Positions 10,517-22,962 of a stretch of 64,000 nucleotides of DNA are shown piece after piece. The notes below the pieces were generated by a model that saw only the letters and a program-made list of their open reading frames with translations, was not told the DNA's origin and did not search any database. Every line of letters starts with the position of its first letter. Position 1 is the stretch's first letter. This stretch comes from Blasia pusilla (taxonomy: Eukaryota > Marchantiophyta > Marchantiopsida > Blasiales). The stretch is from contig CM114273.1 in the NCBI GenBank assembly GCA_050084515.1, forward strand, positions 7,998,001 to 8,062,000. Direction: 5' to 3'. The position numbers were made by a program, and so were the translations under genes.

Positions 10517-11899
10517 TCACACGGGATGAAACGACGGTCGGAGAAATAGCAGGTCGTCACCTCTAGTGTTGTGATTAGGTAGCCAGGTCCATGTGTCGAG
10601 GCGGAAATCATGAACAAGAACACACTTAGCGTCTCCACTCTCAGCCGAGTGGAGAGCATGTCCACTTCCTCTTCCTTCCAGGCGATCGACACGGAGAGGC
10701 TCCACGCCGTAGAAGTAGATCAAACTCCCATCAGCTGCGCATGCACTCCCGCAGCAAAGACTCTGATGTCTTTGAGACACTTGACACTTGAGAGACAGCG
10801 ATTCGAACAGATCCGGCGGCATCTCTCTCACTTTCTTCCATCTCTTGGTATCTCCCCGTGGGCCGGCTGCTGTCGCTGGTTCTTCGTTGAGCTCGTAGAA
10901 GCACCAAGTCTTCCTGATGGCGAAATTCTTCTGGAACGATTTTATGGTCAGATAGAGCACCTTCCCCCCCTGCGCCACCAGCTGGGGTAACTGTCCTCCC
11001 TTATGCTTAGGCAGTGGAGATATGTCCTCCCATGTGTCTACTTCGAAGTTGTACTTGCCCATCTGGGGATTCCTCCAGTCGATAGTAGGGTTGTTGGGGG
11101 TGGTATAACTTCGGTGGAGAAAGTAGACACATCCATCAGCGTACACCTTCGAGTACATGTAGTTTTTGATGGGGTCCGGAGAGTCTGGGCTCATCCTCCA
11201 GAAATTGAACTGCGAGTCGAACGTGGCATAAGATTTGGAGTTCCTCATCCCCCATAGAATCCGAAGCGGCTGCAACCAGTCACACCTTGCGAGGAGTAAC
11301 TTGTAATAACTGTTTCCACAATCACCGTAGACATGTACTCCTACGATTCCAAGACCCAGAGCTCCATCACTGATTTCTTTGGGGACTTCCAGAGATTTCC
11401 AGCTCTTACTCATTGGGTTGCAGACGATGACCTTCAGATTTGGTAAACGTTCCGTCCATGGCTGCACTGGGTTTAAGCTAGAGACTGAAATGAAAATCAG
11501 TCCCAAGCTTTCGGCAGTCGCACACTTGTAGAAGTGGCAGTTGCTGGAGCTGGGGCTTTTCCTTGAGGCTATGGAAGAATTTGAATTCGAAGTGCCTACG
11601 GAGACACTGGGGGGTTCAATCGAAGGTCCCTGATCAGGCGGTGGCAGAAAACTCATACTCAACTTCTGCCACACTTGAAGAGGAACATTGAACACGGAAA
11701 TCTCAGGTAGAGATGGAAACTGTTGATTCTGCACCAGGAGAGGAAGGCTTCTCCGAGCTCCACCCGAGGGAGCTATCTGTCCAGAACTAATGCGCTGGTT
11801 CCATCTCTGACACACTCGACGCCAACTCGGCACATCCTCAAACGGCACACTCTCCAAAATCTTTTCCACGATCTCTTCTGGCAGCACTGGAAGAAGCAT
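10517..11899 (-). CDS. F-box protein with kelch-like C-terminal region
   Basis: Probable substrate-recognition subunit of an SCF ubiquitin ligase. The N-terminus (residues 2-40) is a good F-box: LPEEIVEKILESVPFED followed by WRRVCQRWN. A Ser-rich linker precedes a long domain with kelch-like features (KVIVCNPMSKSWKSL, the DTWEDISPLPKHKGG stretch, TKRWKKVREMPPDLFESL), as in plant F-box/kelch proteins. The frame opens at GTG 11917, but ATG at 11899-11897 is the first methionine and puts the F-box right at the N-terminus, giving 460 residues. A TTACGCAG acceptor-like sequence lies just upstream (about 11918), so a 5' UTR intron or an upstream exon is possible. The target is unknown. The coding part is a single uninterrupted exon. 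Confidence 0.86.
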   Translation of the reverse strand: MLLPVLPEEIVEKILESVPFEDVPSWRRVCQRWNQRISSGQIAPSGGARRSLPLLVQNQQFPSLPEISVFNVPLQVWQKLSMSFLPPPDQGPSIEPPSVSVGTSNSNSSIASRKSPSSSNCHFYKCATAESLGLIFISVSSLNPVQPWTERLPNLKVIVCNPMSKSWKSLEVPKEISDGALGLGIVGVHVYGDCGNSYYKLLLARCDWLQPLRILWGMRNSKSYATFDSQFNFWRMSPDSPDPIKNYMYSKVYADGCVYFLHRSYTTPNNPTIDWRNPQMGKYNFEVDTWEDISPLPKHKGGQLPQLVAQGGKVLYLTIKSFQKNFAIRKTWCFYELNEEPATAAGPRGDTKRWKKVREMPPDLFESLSLKCQVSQRHQSLCCGSACAADGSLIYFYGVEPLRVDRLEGRGSGHALHSAESGDAKCVLVHDFRLDTWTWLPNHNTRGDDLLFLRPSFHPV

Positions 11900-12438
11900 C
11901 TCACCCGAACCAATCACCTGCGTAATGTAAGCAAATCAACATCCAAGCGTGAGTGACTTCGATTGTTCAAGCATCCCCAAAGAAGGTAGACTTCCCAATT
12001 TCCATGAAATTAAGATCACAAGCCACATTTCACCGTAACAGTTTTGCGAGAGCTCGCCTACATGCATGTTGATCTATTTTTTGATCAAGAGTGATTCCAT
12101 CATCGACATGGTTCATGTTTGCGAGGAAATGAAACTATTTACAAGCACAATCAAGACTCACATGAAATCTCGACTTCTTTGTTGCGATGGTTTGCAAAGA
12201 CATCGTGAATCATTAATCCTTCTACGGTCTATTCCCGAGAGCTGAGAGGTGGTGCACCGAATGCAGATGCTGATCTAGATTATATTATCACAACCTGGTT
12301 CTTAAATGAAGAACCTCTCCACCTCATGCCACCGTGTTTTGAATTCTATGACTCGTCACTCTCAGTCGGAGGTAAAGTCTGTCAATCAGTCTCATGGAGA
12401 AGAGTTTGCCAAGATTGTAAACAGCTAAAATTAACCTG

Positions 12439-13195
12439 TCACATGTAATTTTTTTCATTCCTTATAACAGCCCAATCCTTTCGAGATTCTGCTGATCCTC
12501 CAGCTGCTTGTATTATCTCAAAAGACTCAGGATCTAACATCAGCTTGATTTGTCGGGGGATTATCTCTGCCAGTTCCTTTCCACCCTGGAGATGGAGTGT
12601 GCAGTTCACGTTATCTGAGCTTAGACTAGTCAGTAGCCGTAGGCGAGTGACCAACACTTTCAATTCCAGTCGGAGGAACGTTTTTGGGGCTATCCACGTA
12701 CAGCGCTGCAGTTTGGGAATCGAACTACGACTGGGTAGTGTTGAAGACGCGAACTAAGAGCGACAAAATAAACCTTGCAGCGTTTACGAATAGCCACGCT
12801 TCTTTAGGAATTATATTGGAACTCCGAGCCATAAACCTTACGGCTTCGACGGACAACAAACCGTGCGTCTTGTGGTGCCTTGAGAAAACCGATGTGAGTT
12901 CTGGCCAATCTCTACACATCTTTGTTCTCCCGCACAATCCTGAGAATACCATGCGGACACACGAGCGAGCAGAAGTTTCCATCCCTCCAGGCTCCCCCTT
13001 GATTGCCAACCACATCTTCATTCCGGAACCAATGTGGTCTCTTCTGAGACCAAATATTGTCTGGTCGCAAAGAACAGAAATATTTTCAAATGCCAGGGTA
13101 GTCACTTCCAAGCTCACCCCGAAAATCCCATCGGATTCACTCTCTAGCTTAGAGAACTGGCCTAATATAAGCACCGCAGTGCACGCACGCGGGGA
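12439..13195 (-). CDS. Unrecognised minus-strand gene fragment, probably two or more exons
   Basis: Two open frames on the minus strand. The 5' one (13195 to 12725) follows an AATTTTCAG acceptor-like sequence and encodes about 155 residues, including VSLEVTTLAFENISVLCDQ and GMKMWLAIKGEPGG. The second (about 12780 to 12439) is in another frame and encodes KVLVTRLRLLTSLSSDNVNC and a Lys/Glu-rich C-terminus. Composition resembles real coding DNA, but I recognise no domain and could not set the splice junction between them. It could be a separate gene or 5' exons of the F-box transcription unit. No start codon is assigned. Confidence 0.4.
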
Positions 13196-13199
13196 CTGA

Positions 13200-14257
13200 A
13201 AATTACGAAATCTAAAATCGCATTTTCCATTTTTATCCTGTTTCCCAGTTATGCGGTCGTGGACTCAGAATCGAGTTTCAGCGCCGTTTATAGAGATCTC
13301 ACCATCCATCATAACTTGTGTAGATAGATGTGCCTTTGGAAGAGTGCATTGTGAAGGTCTGAGTCGTCTGACTTCCATTGACCCGAATACTGTGGAGCAC
13401 GGAGTTGAAAGTTGAAACAGCCCAAACTTCAGAGAGGTTGTTAATGTTTGGAGGGCGGTTCACTAAACCTCTGTGAACTGGCCGGGAGATTTTAGAAATT
13501 GCAGTTCAGGGAAAAGTTGTTTTTGGGGAGGAGGTATTACCGGGAACAGGCTACCCGGTATTTGAACGCGGGAAATGTGATGAGTACCGCCGGTAAGTTC
13601 TCCGTAAATGTCCGGAGTACTCACCGGCTATTTACAGAGCTGAATTGGCCGGTTACCGGGAGTCCGGCTTTGCTGTTCCGGATAGCCGGGACATTATAAT
13701 CCGTCCTTGTTGACGTGGGCGGACGAATCGGACCAATAGGGTCCGTAAGATCTCTTGGGGAGTCTCGAGAAGACCTCTCCGTTCTTGGTAGGGGATGGCG
13801 CAAATGGGGGAGAGCGGTTTGGAACGCGGGGAGCTCCGCTGCCTCTGCATTGTCCCCACTAGAGTCCGCACTCCACACTTTACAGCTCTACGTTTGTACA
13901 GCTTTGATACCTCCACATTCAGTCCGCAACCTCCGCTTGTTCTATTCATTCGTACTGGCATTCGGTCCGATTTCTGCAGCCGTGCTCGACTGCCCGAGCG
14001 CCGTGCAGTTCTTTTGATATCGGCGTTTTTTTTTTTTTTTTTAATTTGTCTACTCCCCGTTCTCGATCGGCTGGTCCTCCTACTCCATTTTACCCGTGTT
14101 TATGATACGGAGATGAAGATTTGAAGTTTGATAGCGTTCACAATCAAACCAGTATCATGGATGGGAATGCACTCTCGTAATTGCTTATATCTTTCATTTT
14201 TTGAGCTGGGCAATTAATTTCAGCGGATATAAACAATTACAACCTGCACTAAATCTT
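13200..14257. other. Intergenic, GC-richer, no firm gene
   Basis: 13540-13720 is rich in CCGG and TACCGG words that recur near 44390-44525. 13720-14010 is GC-richer with overlapping short frames on both strands, none convincing. A 16-nt T run lies near 14026. It may contain the promoter or first exon of the minus-strand gene at 12.4-13.2 kb. Confidence 0.4.
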
Positions 14258-14428
14258 TTACTACAAGCCATTGACTTCCGTTTTCATTTCTAACCTTAAA
14301 CAAAAGTACTATGTTGATGACAGTCACTAAGTTACTAACACATCATCTTGGCATGACTTGAGCCATCAACATAGTACTCGTGTTTAGGGTTAGAAATGCA
14401 GATGGAGGTGAATGGTTTGTTGTAGTAA
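14258..14428. repeat. Foldback element (long imperfect inverted repeat)
   Basis: Arms of about 62-65 nt at 14258-14319 and 14364-14428 are inverted copies with a 44-nt loop. Matched pieces include TTACTACAA, CATTTCTAACC, TAAACA and AGTACTATGTTGATG against their reverse complements. This is MITE-like, or a precursor-like hairpin if transcribed. No coding capacity. Confidence 0.82.
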
Positions 14429-14862
14429 CTGCTGGTTTTAATACCAATTTTCAAGGCCGCATGAAATCTATTGTCCAGCTAAAAAAATGAACCGGAATGG
14501 TTTTTGAGAATTGATAAATTAATCAACATATATTTCTTTCTTCCAAAGGGAGACGCCATGCGCCAGCAGGGCGCTGGGTGAGGCATAGCAGTGGTCGCAA
14601 TGTGGTGTCGGCAGAGACGCCGGCACGCCCTCGTCAAAAGCAGTAGGCGTCCGACACAGGCACCAAGCATTGGGTGAGGTGTCGGGCGTAGGGCAAGGTT
14701 TGGCAAATCCCGAATATTCAGGACTGTATTTTCTAGGAGCCGCGGCCTAAATTCCAGCTCACGCACCGGCGCCAGAATAACAACCTCCCACCCCACCCTC
14801 CTTCCAAACTTCCCCCTACATATGGAGGAGAAGGGCCATTTGACTCTATCGTTTTCCTAAAA

Positions 14863-14886
14863 CTCGCCGTTGTTTTCAACGGCGAG
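14863..14886. repeat. Perfect 10-bp hairpin
   Basis: CTCGCCGTTG and CAACGGCGAG flank a TTTT loop. It stands alone in non-coding DNA with no neighbouring gene to explain it. Confidence 0.75.
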
Positions 14887-16718
14887 CTAGCTACTTTAGG
14901 TAGAACGCTGTAGAAAGAGATGTAAATTATTTCGCGAGTATATATTACTCAGGTTTATGGGTGCTTTGAGGTGTGGCTATTTCGTATCCATAAATTCGAT
15001 TCGCGATTAAACTCGTGCATTCAGTTTTTTTTATTAGAATCCTAGTTATTTTCAAACGAGTGATCTCATATTATTCTAGTTGATTTTTGGGTAATTAATT
15101 AATTTTTGTCAAATGTTTTCAATTCAAAATTTGAAAAAATTATATGCATTAATCACAAAATTTTAACTAACAAAATTTTGGGTATGTTAGTGAAACATGT
15201 GATGATGATGAGATCTAGAGTGTTGCAATTCCGCCCCCCCCGCCCCCCGCCCCCCCTTGCCTATATGGAAGAGTAAGAATAAAAGGTGAAAGTTAGGGAG
15301 GAGTGAGAGAGAGGGCCTTGGGCAACACAATGCCCAAATTCGACATGAGTGGATGCATTGGTGGGTGATGTTAGATTTTCACAAGAATTTGGTCTTAGAT
15401 ATATATTGCACCCACGGAAGCTAGGATGGATTTGAGATTTTTTTGAGGAAGTTGGTGGAGATAGCTAACACTGTCGATGAATCTTTCGGCTATGGGGAGA
15501 AAATTCATTGGCAGACAGCCTACTAGGATGCGTTGGCTTGGGGGAGTACATTATTGTAGTGGATTAAGGGAGAGATTATTAAAGGTGGATTGAATCCAAC
15601 TAAGAGGATAGAACAATGACTCGATTCCTCAACCCACTTACAAGGAAATTGTTAATCGGTCAAGGTGGAGAGTGGGAACAATGGTTTGCATCCCAAAAGA
15701 GGAAATTCTTAATTAAACTAAGTTAGCTATCCAAATATAACTTGGAGCTTGTGAACAAGAATATCATCCATTTCTTAGAGTGTATAGGAGAATTGGAAGG
15801 AGCGAATATGAGGAATTATTTTTATGGTTGAGTGGGTTGGAGGTGTTGTGTTTTGGTGCAAGTTCTAGAGACTGAAACTTATACAAACAATGGAAGATTC
15901 ATTCTCGTATGTTATGAAGGTGTTTAAGGATCAAAGACATCAAAATGGAGACATAATACGTGGATCCGGGTTAAGTGAGTTGAAGCAAGAGATGGTTGTA
16001 TAGCATAGAGAGCATGGTGGGCTCATTCGTCTAGTTGCCACCCTTCCTATTTTGAGCAATCCCACTCTTGTATTCCCCCTTTGGAATTGAGAGTCTCTAG
16101 AAGATATTGGAATGGATGGAGTCAATAATTACCCCTAGAGTTAGCTAGAAAAACTTCATTTTGAGCAATGTGAGATGTCCATGATGAGAAGGCATTACAT
16201 TGCCTTCATCCTTCTTCAGACTCTTGCATTTACATAACCACTAATAGGTGCATGAGGATGTACACACAAAGAACATTTTGATATTTTTTCCTAGATTTTC
16301 ACTTTCCAAATTTTTCCTCTTCCGGCCCTTGACACACTCAGGTGTTTATTGGGATCAATGATCCTGAGTTTGCACAAACATTTGAGCAAGCACAGCTGGT
16401 TAGTTCCATTTGATACCCTCATTCCCAACCTAAAACCAATTCACACATAGCTCTAGAGTTAACAAAACATCATTTGATGAGTTTGAATGCTTCAACTATA
16501 TTGGAAGATCAACTGTTCATATAGGCTTTTTAAGCCTATTCACTTGGGATTATCTTAAAGAGGATGTTGAAGAATCAGTAAACTTTTTCATATCCTGCGC
16601 TTCATGAAAGATTAAGAGTTTAAGATCATTTGAGGGCTACATTCATGGACAAAAAGTTAAATTACTAGATCAAGAAGATGGTCAATCCAACAATTAGCAC
16701 CAAGGGGGACGTATTCAT
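14887..16718. other. Gene-poor AT-rich DNA
   Basis: No gene seen. A C-rich tract broken by single G residues lies at 15232-15257. From 15.6 to 16.1 kb there are short broken frames that could be old retrotransposon coding DNA, but no motif supports a family. Confidence 0.4.
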
Positions 16719-17142
16719 GGTTGCACCGAAATGGACATGTCCAAAGACATGCCCAACAGGTCCCTTGCCTAGATTTTTTTGGTATCCCAGTGGCTTGAGC
16801 GGGCTCAAGACACGAGAATGGGTGCAAGCTAAAATTAAGTGAGGTAGGTAGGAATCGCCCGTACGTAGCCCACATCAGGCCGCATTGGCCATGGCAGGCC
16901 CAGAGCATGCCCTATGCGGGCCTGCCATGGGCTTAGGACGGGCCGGTGTCGACTACAAAATGGGTGAAGGGTTCTTAGACTAGGTTCGGGTTGACCAAGC
17001 CTGGGTCTAAGTTGCGGGTGCGATGGGCTCCGGTGCAAGACGTGAGTACTTGAGCCCACATGGACATGTCTGTCCTAGGGACGAACACAAGTCCGTGGAC
17101 ATGGACATGTCTACAGACAGAAAAATTTTCCGTGTACAAACT
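16719..17142 (+). repeat. GC-rich dispersed repeat, copy 2
   Basis: Begins with GGTTGCACCGAAATGGACAT, shares the ACATGCCCAACAG block with copy 1, contains a CGGGC-rich body and the block GGGACGAACACAAGTCCGTG, and ends with a degenerate terminal sequence CCGTGTACAAACTTG. It has the same orientation as copy 1. Confidence 0.7.
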
Positions 17143-20100
17143 TGGACAAAGTAGCACTATAGAGGCAAAGAGTCAAAGACCAATATATCTTGTGTTCTCA
17201 ACAATAACACCGATATAGAAATCCCACAACTATTATGAATAATACATGTTTTTTTTCATCCCATCCTAGGACTAAAGCGGAGTAGACATTAGCTAGTGTG
17301 CTTAGGCTAAACGTGTTTATGAATTTTTATAAAGGAAGGACACTTTTTGCCAATTTATTGTATAATTAGATTGAATGTGTATGATCCATGTGTATCACAA
17401 TGCGAGTCATAAGACTATCATAATTGAGAAATAATTCATGTTTTTTAGAGCTACAAGTATTATATTAGATCAATGAAAGTTGTCTATCCATAAATAACAT
17501 CAAGACAAACACATAAATAAACCTTACATGAAACAAAGCTTTTAGGTTATTCGATAGGTTGAATGATTGAACCAAGATTCCTTATCATTCATACATGTAA
17601 TAGTTTGGTATTGCATTATTTTTAGGAACCAGAAATTTCTTTTATTTTATATTTCACCACCATTCATGGATTCTGCGGCTATTGAACCGCTATTCCCATG
17701 AGATATAAGGAAGATAACACAATGGTTTTGTTGGATTCTTAATCTCAAAGGATGGATATTTCCATCATTGAGCCTTTAGTCATTTGTGATCAATCACCAT
17801 TTCAAGCACATGCAAAGGGTTCTACATCAATGGTTGTGATGGAAGTTTAGCCGATTTGTTGGCAAATGCGCCAAGCAAGGGTTCTTCACACTTGCTAGAT
17901 GACATGAGTATGGACATAAGGGAAATATGACTACCACCTATTATTGCAATGAGAGAATCGCCACTCCCATTTTCCGAACTCAAGAAAGTTCTGTGAAGCA
18001 TGGTGGAGGACTTGAAACCTTTTTTTCACACTTCAATGGGACAAAGGGCATGGGATGGCGGGAAGTTTAACATCCCCTTGCATTCATGTGATCGATGGAG
18101 GAAATTCTTTTGAGAGGAAAGGAGATCTTGTTGCATTAACATTGGAAGGGAGCAACGGAGGAAGATTGAAGTGTGAAGAATGTTCGTCCGGATGTTGTTG
18201 TTCGAAGGTGGGAGAATGAACACGGATTGGAGAACGGTGTCTATAGGATCGGAAGCAATCATTCAAGCTACCATATCGAGGGCATTAGATCAATTCCCTT
18301 GATCAAGGAATTGAAGTGCAAGAAACACTCGACGTCACCGAATCTAGTCAAAGGAGTCTTAATCCACGTCCTAGGAAGCAAGTTTCGTTCCTTCTTGGGG
18401 AGATTATGTGAGAAACTACTCAGCCATTAACCCCAGGAAGCCAAGCTATGATAACCAAAGATGCACTCCGAGCATCATTTCCTTTGCCCACTAACATTGG
18501 CAGAGTTTGACCTATAGCGCAACAATCTCTTTCATCTAATACGACGGTATCATTGAACCAAACTAGTTCAAAATTGATTCCAACCCTCTCCTAGCCACGA
18601 TTGAGAGGAACTATCCATGCAAGATTCGCTATTTTAGATTGCCTTCAGATCTCATTTTCAAAACTTCGGGAAATCAAAAGAGAAGCAACTTGTTGACCAA
18701 TCCTACGTGGAGATGATGGAGGATATTTTCTAACATAACAAGTATCTCAAAATGGAGTTGATGTGGGCTACAGTATAGGTGAAAGTTGAGCCCAACTATG
18801 AGAAGCTTATCCATGATTTGAGGGATGGTTTTAAATAGACACTACATAGGTGGTGAGAGTCAAAGAGTTGGAGATGATGATGATGAACATGATTGATGTT
18901 CGCAGAAAGATTGCGGATACCTTAACATCAAAAAATTAAAAGCTAAACCCATTTTTTTGGGATTGGATGGAGACGGATACCTACTTGGGACCGAATCGGA
19001 AGACGACCATTGCTTGCTCTCACAACTTGTTGGATTCAAGATGGATGAAAGACATGCATTGCATGTCTTGATTTGAGAGGATTGATTCCACATGCTAAAC
19101 CATGCATACGTTCTTGAGTCTTTCACCTCCACTGCTTGTAAGTGGGAGTATGCATCCCAATATTTGAAGTACGGTTGTTGTATCCCAATTTTGGATAGCT
19201 TCTATAAGTAATTTGGGAGGCAAGGGAAATATAGTAGATCTGAATGCACTAGACTACATACAACACAAGCTTCCAAAATTTGATTGACTATTAGAGGGTG
19301 AGAGAATTCAACAGGAGGTGGACAAGAAATATCACATTTTACGCTTTATCGATGAATGGAAGAAACGTGGATCTCCCATATCTTGCAATGTCCATTCCAT
19401 GTTTAAGTATCTTTGGGAAATGTATAGCCAACTACTTGTTGAAGGAAGGCAATTCTCCACCATGGTTGTGGAGGAATTTGCCAAATATGTATATAAGTAT
19501 GGGCTAGATACTCAGAGTTCAAAATGGGTACTCACACGTACCTAATGAAGGACATGTGGCGAATGTTTAAAACCGATTAAAATTCTTGGATCCATTTTAT
19601 CTAATATTGAAATAAAGAATGAAGATTCTCTTAAATATATCAATATTTTGTATTAAGCTTAAGAAGCGGAATAAGGACATGTGTATATTTTTCATATTTT
19701 AAATTTTAATTTTGAATTAAATTGGATAAGGAAGAATTAGTACATATATTTATTTTAATTTGAAAATTTTAGTTGTTATAAGAAAACACTTTGATACACG
19801 TGAAATTTTCCAAAGTATTCCTCGTATTTATTATAATTGTAGAATTTTTAATATTAAATATATTTTATAAAAAAAATAGTAGGAAAATTTAACATGTATA
19901 AGGAGTAGTTTCTAATTATATTAAAAATCTAAACCATATCAAAATAGTGAAAACATCTCCAAGAAATTCAGAATATGCTTGGAGGGAAATTTTACTTCTA
20001 TGTTGGGAAAAGTATATACGAAGTTAATAAGAGGAAGGTGAAACAAAAACATTTATTGTGATGAAAATATGTCATTAATTAGGAGGTAATTAAAATATTA

Positions 20101-21512
20101 CAAAAGAAATCAATAATGAATTTTTCCCTCAATTCTGTAAAATAAAGGTTTTTTTTTTTTTAAAGCAAGAATATATATTCAATACCCTTATTATTCAATC
20201 ATAAAATCATTCCCAATTTTTACTTAATAAATAATAATGAGTGCATCACACGGGCATTCTTACTATTATCAATTATTAAATAGTTTCAAGAAATTAGGAA
20301 TAAAAGTGTGAGAATTTGTGATGAAACGTAAGGTCAAGATGATTTAAATTCTTTGGCATAATTCATTTTCAAAATTTTAAAGTGTTTTTCAAATTAATCC
20401 CACCGATCCAATTGGTTCAAAAAATTAATCTTAGTGGTTGAAAGTGCCAAGTATCAAGAGGAGAGGAATTTGCAAAATGAAGGGACACTCTCCAATAATA
20501 AGATAAATGATATTAGTATTCCATTACCACCCGTGCTATTCACGGCATGAAAACCCTATTATCAATTATTAAATAGCTAAAAGAAAGTAAGAATAAAAGT
20601 ATGAGAATAAGTTACAAAACATAAGGTCAAGCAACCAAAAAATTCGCAAATGAAAATTGGGATTCCCTTAGAATGCAAAAATTCAATATTAACATACATA
20701 TTAATGATTATCCAAAGAAACAAAATCATAAGATATGATTGGAAAAACCTTATTTACATTTAATATTTTATCCTTAAATCATTCAATGCTTGTGTTAAAT
20801 TGTCCAAATTGATTGTTGTGCACATCTAATAAAAGTTTTCACAAAGCATTATGAAAGGGATTGCTAAAACAATATGTTGGCAAAACATTGATAATATTCT
20901 TCTTTTTGTCCTTCAACAAAATGTCATGCAAGGATTATTCAATAGGTATAAAATATAGATGTAAGGAGAACCATTTTTCTCCAAGACCTTTAAAAAAATT
21001 AAGCACCAAAAAATAAGTAATATTGTTTTTCCAAGAAATTCATAAAAATTAAACCTAGACAAAAACAATTATCACTTGAAATGAAAAAATTCATAAACAT
21101 ACACATTCATAATTCTCCAAAGAAATGGAAAATAATAAGTGTTTGGAAAATAAAACATTTATTTTATTTGTATTTTCCATAAATAAAATCATATTTAATT
21201 GTGTTTGAATTAAACATACGTGCTTTTATTTTTTATTTTCATTCCTTTCCATTTTTTAGGATTGCAAACATTTTATGATGGATAAAAAATCATAATAATA
21301 ATCTTTCTTTATTACTAGTGACAATGCTTGTGCGATGCACCTTTAAAAACTAAGGAAATTCAATTTGAAAAGGTTAAGACAAAATAAGAAAGGAAATCAT
21401 AAAAATTAGGTAAGAATTCACAAAAAGTTATGCAAACATAAAATTTTTGCACCTTCTTGATTTTGGACTAGGCCACTGTGTGTCTTTGATATTTGAAATA
21501 CATTTGAGTGAT
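17143..21512. other. Gene-poor AT-rich DNA with decayed reading frames
   Basis: 17.2-18.1 kb and 19.6-21.5 kb are strongly AT-rich and empty. Between 18.1 and 19.55 kb there are short plus-strand frames, for example the one at 19318-19545 with FIDEWKKRGSPISC, that look like remnants of a coding sequence. They are broken by stops and show no recognisable domain. Confidence 0.4.
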
Positions 21513-22160
21513 TTAGCCACATTTTGTATTCTCATAGTATCGTCTAGGCGGAAACCCTTTTGGAAGTTCCCCAGTTAACACATCCTCAAATCCTTCAAAG
21601 ATAATCGTCACTATAGGAGTAAGGTTTCCTTTTAGTTCCTCTTTTAGTGATATTTCATCCAATTCAAACTCCACATCTTTCGACATGACTTCCCAAAATT
21701 GGAACCCACCCTTGAGATGCTTTCCAAATTGCTTAGCCCAAATCAAATGAAAAATATATTTTACTTGATTAACCCCTCAAAATTTGAGGATGGAAATTTA
21801 CACTTTGAATCTCAAGAATCCTCATGGCATTTCCATCACCAAAAGGAATCTATAGTATGACTCAATCTGATCTAATGACTATAGCATGTCTATGCAAAAC
21901 CTAAGTGATAAAATCATATCTCCAATCTAAGCTACATACACAAAAAATTTCCTTAGTGTTAAACTTGGCTCCCTCTCTTGGAATCACCATCTCAATATTC
22001 AACATCTAGGTCGAGATGTAGCTCTCGTCTAGATTAAAACTTGGCTTTTCTCTATGTCAATTATTGGCATTCCCAACCCCTCCACCGTCTTAGGATCTAT
22101 GAAGTCGCAGATCGCTCCCACATCAATCAAAGTAACTATAGATTTTCTTGCAATTAGAAC
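21513..22160 (-). mobile_element. Ty3/gypsy retrotransposon pol remnant (protease and start of RT region)
   Basis: On the minus strand a retropepsin-like motif (LIDVGAICDFIDPKTVEGLG, about 22140-22080) is followed about 500 bp downstream by FEDVLTGELPKGFPPRR (about 21600-21550), the conserved stretch just before reverse transcriptase in Ty3/gypsy Pol. Several stops separate the two, and the RT core itself is missing. The protease active-site triplet reads D-V-G in place of D-S/T-G. It is therefore an inactive, truncated copy. LTRs were not identified. The GC-rich dispersed repeat begins about 270 bp further on. Confidence 0.75.
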
Positions 22161-22433
22161 CTTAATTAACTAAAAATTGACATTTGCTAGCATCTTGATG
22201 CGAACCATTTGAGGGTTAATTGCCAAATCCTTCCCTCAACTCATTTTGTGAAGGCTCCTAATCAATCACTTTAAATGCCAAGGTCTTTGGATCACCTTCT
22301 TGAGCACCTAGTTTATCCTCATCCTTGGGGCCTTGGGCCGATCAACTGACCATACTTGTTGCGACGGTGGTCCAATCTTTCTCGTATTAGCCTCTTTTTC
22401 CTTGGGACATTCTTGCAATCTAGCTCCATGCCA

Positions 22434-22962
22434 GATTGCACGTGCACAAAATGCGTGTCCGTAGACTTATGTTCGTTCCAGGGACAGACAAGTGAGTGGG
22501 GGCATGACCACCCGCATCCTGCACCCGGGCCTGCCTTGCCGCATCGCATCCAATCCTAGCCCGCATCCTTCCAATAATTGTGGCCTGCATCTGCTTTGGG
22601 TCCCCGCGAGCCACATCTGTGTTTTTTTTAAAAAATATTTTTGGCCCACGTCCAGCCCATGCAGGCTCATGTCTGGCATGCGTAGGAGGGGTGTAGGCCA
22701 AATGTGGGTCAGTCGTGAACTAGCCACGGACAGAATGCGGGAGAGGGTTGTAGGATGGACGCAAAAGGGGATTCGGGCCATAGTGTCTTTATTTTTTCAT
22801 AAAATCTATATTTTCTTTTGCCTGCGACCCTCATCCGTGAGCTTTAATATTTATGTAAAAACAAGATCTATTATATCTCGCACCATGGCTAGGTACAGGT
22901 TGGCATGTCCGGACTTGTCTGGACAAGTCCGCCCCATGGACACAAGAGTTCCTTTTTATGTA
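22434..22962 (-). repeat. GC-rich dispersed repeat, copy 3
   Basis: Opposite orientation to copies 1 and 2. It starts AGATTGCACGTGCACAAAAT, then GTCCGTAGACTTATG. The body is GC-rich (CCGCATCC, GGCCCACG words). It runs to a segment near 22905-22962 with GGACTTGTCTGGACAAGTCC and TATGTAACCTAGG. Further related words lie at 23045-23120 (ATGGGTTTTTTATGTATCCC, GGCTCGTGAGGGC). Confidence 0.65.

Noticed and set aside
11900-11917. GTG start of the F-box frame
   Set aside because: The upstream codons lie next to an acceptor-like AG and before the natural ATG that begins the F-box.
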